A stretch of DNA of 6,754 nt from an uncultured Erysipelotrichaceae bacterium (GTDB taxonomy: Bacteria > Bacillota_I > Bacilli_A > Erysipelotrichales > Erysipelotrichaceae): positions 1-6,754 of the forward strand of contig CACZTC010000206.1 in the NCBI GenBank assembly GCA_902784015.1, in the 5' to 3' direction. The position numbers and the translations under genes were made by a program. The notes beneath the pieces were generated by a model that was not told where the DNA came from, did not search any database, and was given only the letters and a program-made list of their open reading frames with translations. Position 1 is the first letter of the stretch; every line of letters starts with the position of its first letter. Below, in pieces: positions 5,242-6,754 of this stretch.

Positions 5242-6531
5242 ATGAAGAATAAATTCATCAGATTATTAATGATATTTATGATGTTATTCTCGCTCATTAA
5301 CCCAGTTCAAGCGGTAAATGAGAGTCTTTATAGTACCCTTGATGTTAACGCAAATGGCACTATATTAGTTGAGAGTGTTCAGGTAAATGGATATGGTAAA
5401 ACTGATACTTCAGCTGATAGAGTTGGCGAATTCAAAGTAAATGGTACTAAAACATTTACTTATGAAGGATTAGAAGAAGGAGATTATTACTATAGAGTAT
5501 CTATGGTTAATAAAGGTGCTCCTAATGTGACCTATGATGATACTACTTATACAGTATGGTTATGTGTATTTAAAGATAATGAAACAGGTACCTTACTGCA
5601 AAGTATAGTTCTACAAAATGATGATGATACTACATCAAAACCATTGAATGTTAAATTCATTAATACTGTTAGAGAGGAAGAAGTATATGAACGTACAATT
5701 ACATATACAGAATATACTCCTGATGGTAAAACTGTATCCACGACGGTAACACAAACTATCACTTTAATAAGAGATGTTGTTTGTGATGAAGATGGTAATT
5801 ATATTACCGATGATAAAGGAAGGATTGTTGTAAAAGGAGATAATGGTTATCCTACTGGTTATAATGATAAGGGAGAGCCTATCTTACTTGATGAAAATGG
5901 TAATCCTTTACTAGATGAAAATGGTAATGAGATATCTACAACAATCTGGAAAATAGATAGAACAAGAAGTAGCTATGAAAGTATTGTTTCTCCAAGTAAA
6001 GATGGTTGGGAACCAGATCAAGTATTAGTCGAAGAGTGGGTAATTGATTTAAATGAACCACAAGATGAGATAGTACATGTTGTATATGTTCCTGAAACAG
6101 AAAAAGTAGAAACAACAACTATCACCAGAACTATCACTTATACTGAATATACTCCTGATGGTAAGGAGGTCTCTAAAACAGTAACCCAAGTGATTACTTT
6201 ACAGAGAACGGTTGTGGTAGATGCTGATGGTAAAATAATAAGTACAGGAAAATGGGGGATAGTGAATCCTGAAGGGGATTATGGTAGTGTTATTTCACCA
6301 ACTAAAGATGGTTGGCTAGCTGATAAACTACTTATTGGAGTATGGGATATTGATTTAGATAATCCTAGAGATGAAATAATCCATGTAATATATACTCCTA
6401 TTAAGAAAGCAGCTCCAGATACTAGCGATAATAGTCGTATTAACTTATATGGCAATATGTTGATAGGTGCTATTATTACGATGTTATTATCTATAGTATT
6501 TATAAATAGAATGAAAATGCATCAAGAATAA
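5242..6531 (+). CDS. Minor/basal pilin with Spy0128-like domain and two Muc_B2-like repeats
   Basis: The 429-residue surface protein has a signal peptide (cleavage likely after V-Q-A24). A single Spy0128-like domain (about 28-143) carries E-G-L-E-E-G-D-Y-Y-Y-R-V and ends in F-I-N-T (139-142). Two repeats follow (about 150-283 and 295-385), each starting R-T-I-T-Y-T-E-Y-T-P-D-G-K and including T-Q-x-I-T-L-x-R, W-x-I, S-P-x-K-D-G-W and V-x-Y-x-P, a pattern like the Muc_B2 module of mucin-binding proteins. Repeat 1 has a roughly 43-residue insert (187-231). The C-terminus has a degenerate sorting motif APDTS (391-395), a hydrophobic stretch (about 403-421) and a short basic tail. It starts two bases after the sortase stop, with GAAGGA 12 bases upstream. 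Its position matches fctB, the anchoring pilin, but it appears far longer than the single-domain FctB. Basal pilin is the leading guess; accessory mucus adhesin is the alternative. Confidence 0.8.
   Translation: MKNKFIRLLMIFMMLFSLINPVQAVNESLYSTLDVNANGTILVESVQVNGYGKTDTSADRVGEFKVNGTKTFTYEGLEEGDYYYRVSMVNKGAPNVTYDDTTYTVWLCVFKDNETGTLLQSIVLQNDDDTTSKPLNVKFINTVREEEVYERTITYTEYTPDGKTVSTTVTQTITLIRDVVCDEDGNYITDDKGRIVVKGDNGYPTGYNDKGEPILLDENGNPLLDENGNEISTTIWKIDRTRSSYESIVSPSKDGWEPDQVLVEEWVIDLNEPQDEIVHVVYVPETEKVETTTITRTITYTEYTPDGKEVSKTVTQVITLQRTVVVDADGKIISTGKWGIVNPEGDYGSVISPTKDGWLADKLLIGVWDIDLDNPRDEIIHVIYTPIKKAAPDTSDNSRINLYGNMLIGAIITMLLSIVFINRMKMHQE
5689..6090 (+). repeat. Muc_B2-like protein repeat 1 (with insert)
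   Basis: Residues about 150-283 of the minor pilin form the first copy. It aligns with the second copy (6124-6396) from R-T-I-T-Y through V-x-Y-x-P, except for an insert of about 43 residues at 187-231 rich in Asp, Gly and Asn. At DNA level a 20-base exact match lies at 5710-5729 (repeat 1) and 6145-6164 (repeat 2), so the copies are clearly related. Confidence 0.7.
5884..5931 (+). repeat. Two tandem 24-base units inside the repeat 1 insert
   Basis: Units at 5884-5907 and 5908-5931 agree at 20 of 24 bases and encode L-L-D-E-N-G-N-P and L-L-D-E-N-G-N-E. The length is a multiple of three, so copy number can change without breaking the frame. Confidence 0.8.
6124..6396 (+). repeat. Muc_B2-like protein repeat 2
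   Basis: Residues about 295-385 of the minor pilin form the compact copy of the module, about 91 residues, with no insert: T-R-T-I-T-Y-T-E-Y start, T-Q-V-I-T-L-Q-R, G-K-W-G-I, S-P-T-K-D-G-W and V-I-Y-T-P end. Muc_B2-type modules in lactobacilli are associated with mucus binding; that role here is inferred. Confidence 0.7.
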
Positions 6532-6552
6532 TTGATGTAAATTATGATAATT

Positions 6553-6583
6553 AGACTAATCAGCATTTGATTGGTCTTTTTAT
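6553..6583 (+). terminator. Rho-independent terminator of the pilus operon
   Basis: AGACTAATCA (6553-6562) pairs with TGATTGGTCT (6568-6577) as a 10-base-pair stem with one G-U pair and a GCATT loop, followed by a T-run (6577-6581). It lies 22 bases after the stop of the last pilus gene and marks the end of the transcript. Confidence 0.85.
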
Positions 6584-6596
6584 ATGGAAATATAAA
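6567..6596 (+). promoter_or_regulatory. Possible promoter for the Rpn-family gene
   Basis: TTGATT (6567-6572) and TATAAA (6591-6596) are separated by 18 bases and resemble sigma-A -35 and -10 boxes (4/6 and 5/6 matches). The -35 box would sit in the terminator's right arm. In such AT-rich DNA chance matches are common; TATATA near 6628 is another -10 candidate. Confidence 0.25.
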
Positions 6597-6600
6597 GATA

Positions 6601-6645
6601 TTTTAGGGAATCTAAAACCCTTCTATCTATATAAAAGGTAGAAGG
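6601..6645 (+). promoter_or_regulatory. Two hairpins in the leader of the Rpn-family gene, the second masking the RBS
   Basis: Hairpin 1 pairs TTTTAG (6601-6606) with CTAAAA (6612-6617) around a GGAAT loop. Hairpin 2 pairs CCTTCTATC (6619-6627) with GGTAGAAGG (6637-6645), 9 base pairs with one G-U and a nine-base AT-rich loop. Its right arm covers most of the AAGGAG Shine-Dalgarno site (6642-6647), which lies seven bases before the ATG at 6655. Reduced or conditional translation is inferred; the pairing is visible. Confidence 0.5.
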
Positions 6646-6654
6646 AGAAAGAAG

Positions 6655-6754
6655 ATGGAAAGAATAAAATATGAAGAAATCACAATCAAGAATGATTACA
6701 TGTTTAAAACAGTAATGAGTAAAAAAGAAAGAATAAAAGAATTATTAAAAAGAA
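6655..6754 (+). CDS. Rpn-family recombination-promoting nuclease/putative transposase (N-terminus only)
   Basis: Only the first 33 codons are in the window. They begin M-E-R-I-K-Y-E-E-I-T-I-K-N-D-Y-M-F-K-T-V-M; the N-D-Y-M-F-K-x-V-M signature is typical of the N-terminus of Rpn/PD-(D/E)XK family proteins, DNA endonuclease-like proteins found in many copies in gut Bacillota. The catalytic motifs lie beyond the window and cannot be checked, so whether the gene is intact is unknown. The ATG at 6655 is supported by AAGGAG seven bases upstream. The gene lies after the operon terminator and is probably a separate unit without a role in pilus assembly. Confidence 0.75.
   Translation, partial: MERIKYEEITIKNDYMFKTVMSKKERIKELLKR

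Noticed and set aside
5689..6396. CRISPR-like or mobile-element repeats
   Set aside because: The repeats are in-frame protein modules of unequal length, with no short uniform units and spacers and no terminal inverted repeats.

Overview
The window carries most of a sortase-assembled surface pilus locus from an AT-rich, Gram-positive bacterium. Sortase, sorting signals with hydrophobic and basic tails, purine-rich Shine-Dalgarno sites and normal TAA/TAG stops all point to Bacillota. BspA-like (DUF285) and mucin-binding-type (Muc_B2) modules suggest a gut or oral commensal. Erysipelotrichales or a relative is my guess from style, not something the sequence proves.

Layout, all on the + strand: (1) 1-2462, the 3' part of a large multi-domain adhesin, probably the pilus tip, whose 5' end lies outside the window; (2) 2499-3077, a signal-peptidase-I-like protein that lacks both catalytic residues, as in the SipA pilus chaperones; (3) 3097-4449, a major pilin with a Spy0128/FctA-type N domain and a VIPTG sorting signal; (4) 4529-5239, a class B sortase; (5) 5242-6531, a second, probably basal or accessory, pilin with a Spy0128-like N-terminal domain, two Muc_B2-like repeats and a degenerate APDTS sorting motif. 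A clear intrinsic terminator follows at 6553-6583. After it, at 6655, begins an unrelated Rpn-family (PD-(D/E)XK) nuclease/transposase-like gene, cut by the window end.

The gene order adhesin - SipA - backbone pilin - class B sortase - minor pilin matches the FCT-3 type pilus islands of group A Streptococcus (cpa-sipA2-fctA-srtC2-fctB). Working model: adhesin and pilins are exported and the SipA-like protein helps present them. The class B sortase joins backbone subunits through the VIPTG signal and caps the fibre with the adhesin (AIPTE signal). The last protein anchors or decorates the fibre. Intergenic gaps are 36, 19, 79 and 2 bases with no strong terminator inside, so a single operon is likely. 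Its main promoter is not in the window.

The most notable points are the doubly substituted signal peptidase, the unusual sorting signals, a C-terminal domain shared by tip protein and backbone, a higher-GC DUF285 segment, and a mucin-binding-type extension on the minor pilin. No CRISPR array, insertion sequence, tRNA or rRNA was seen.
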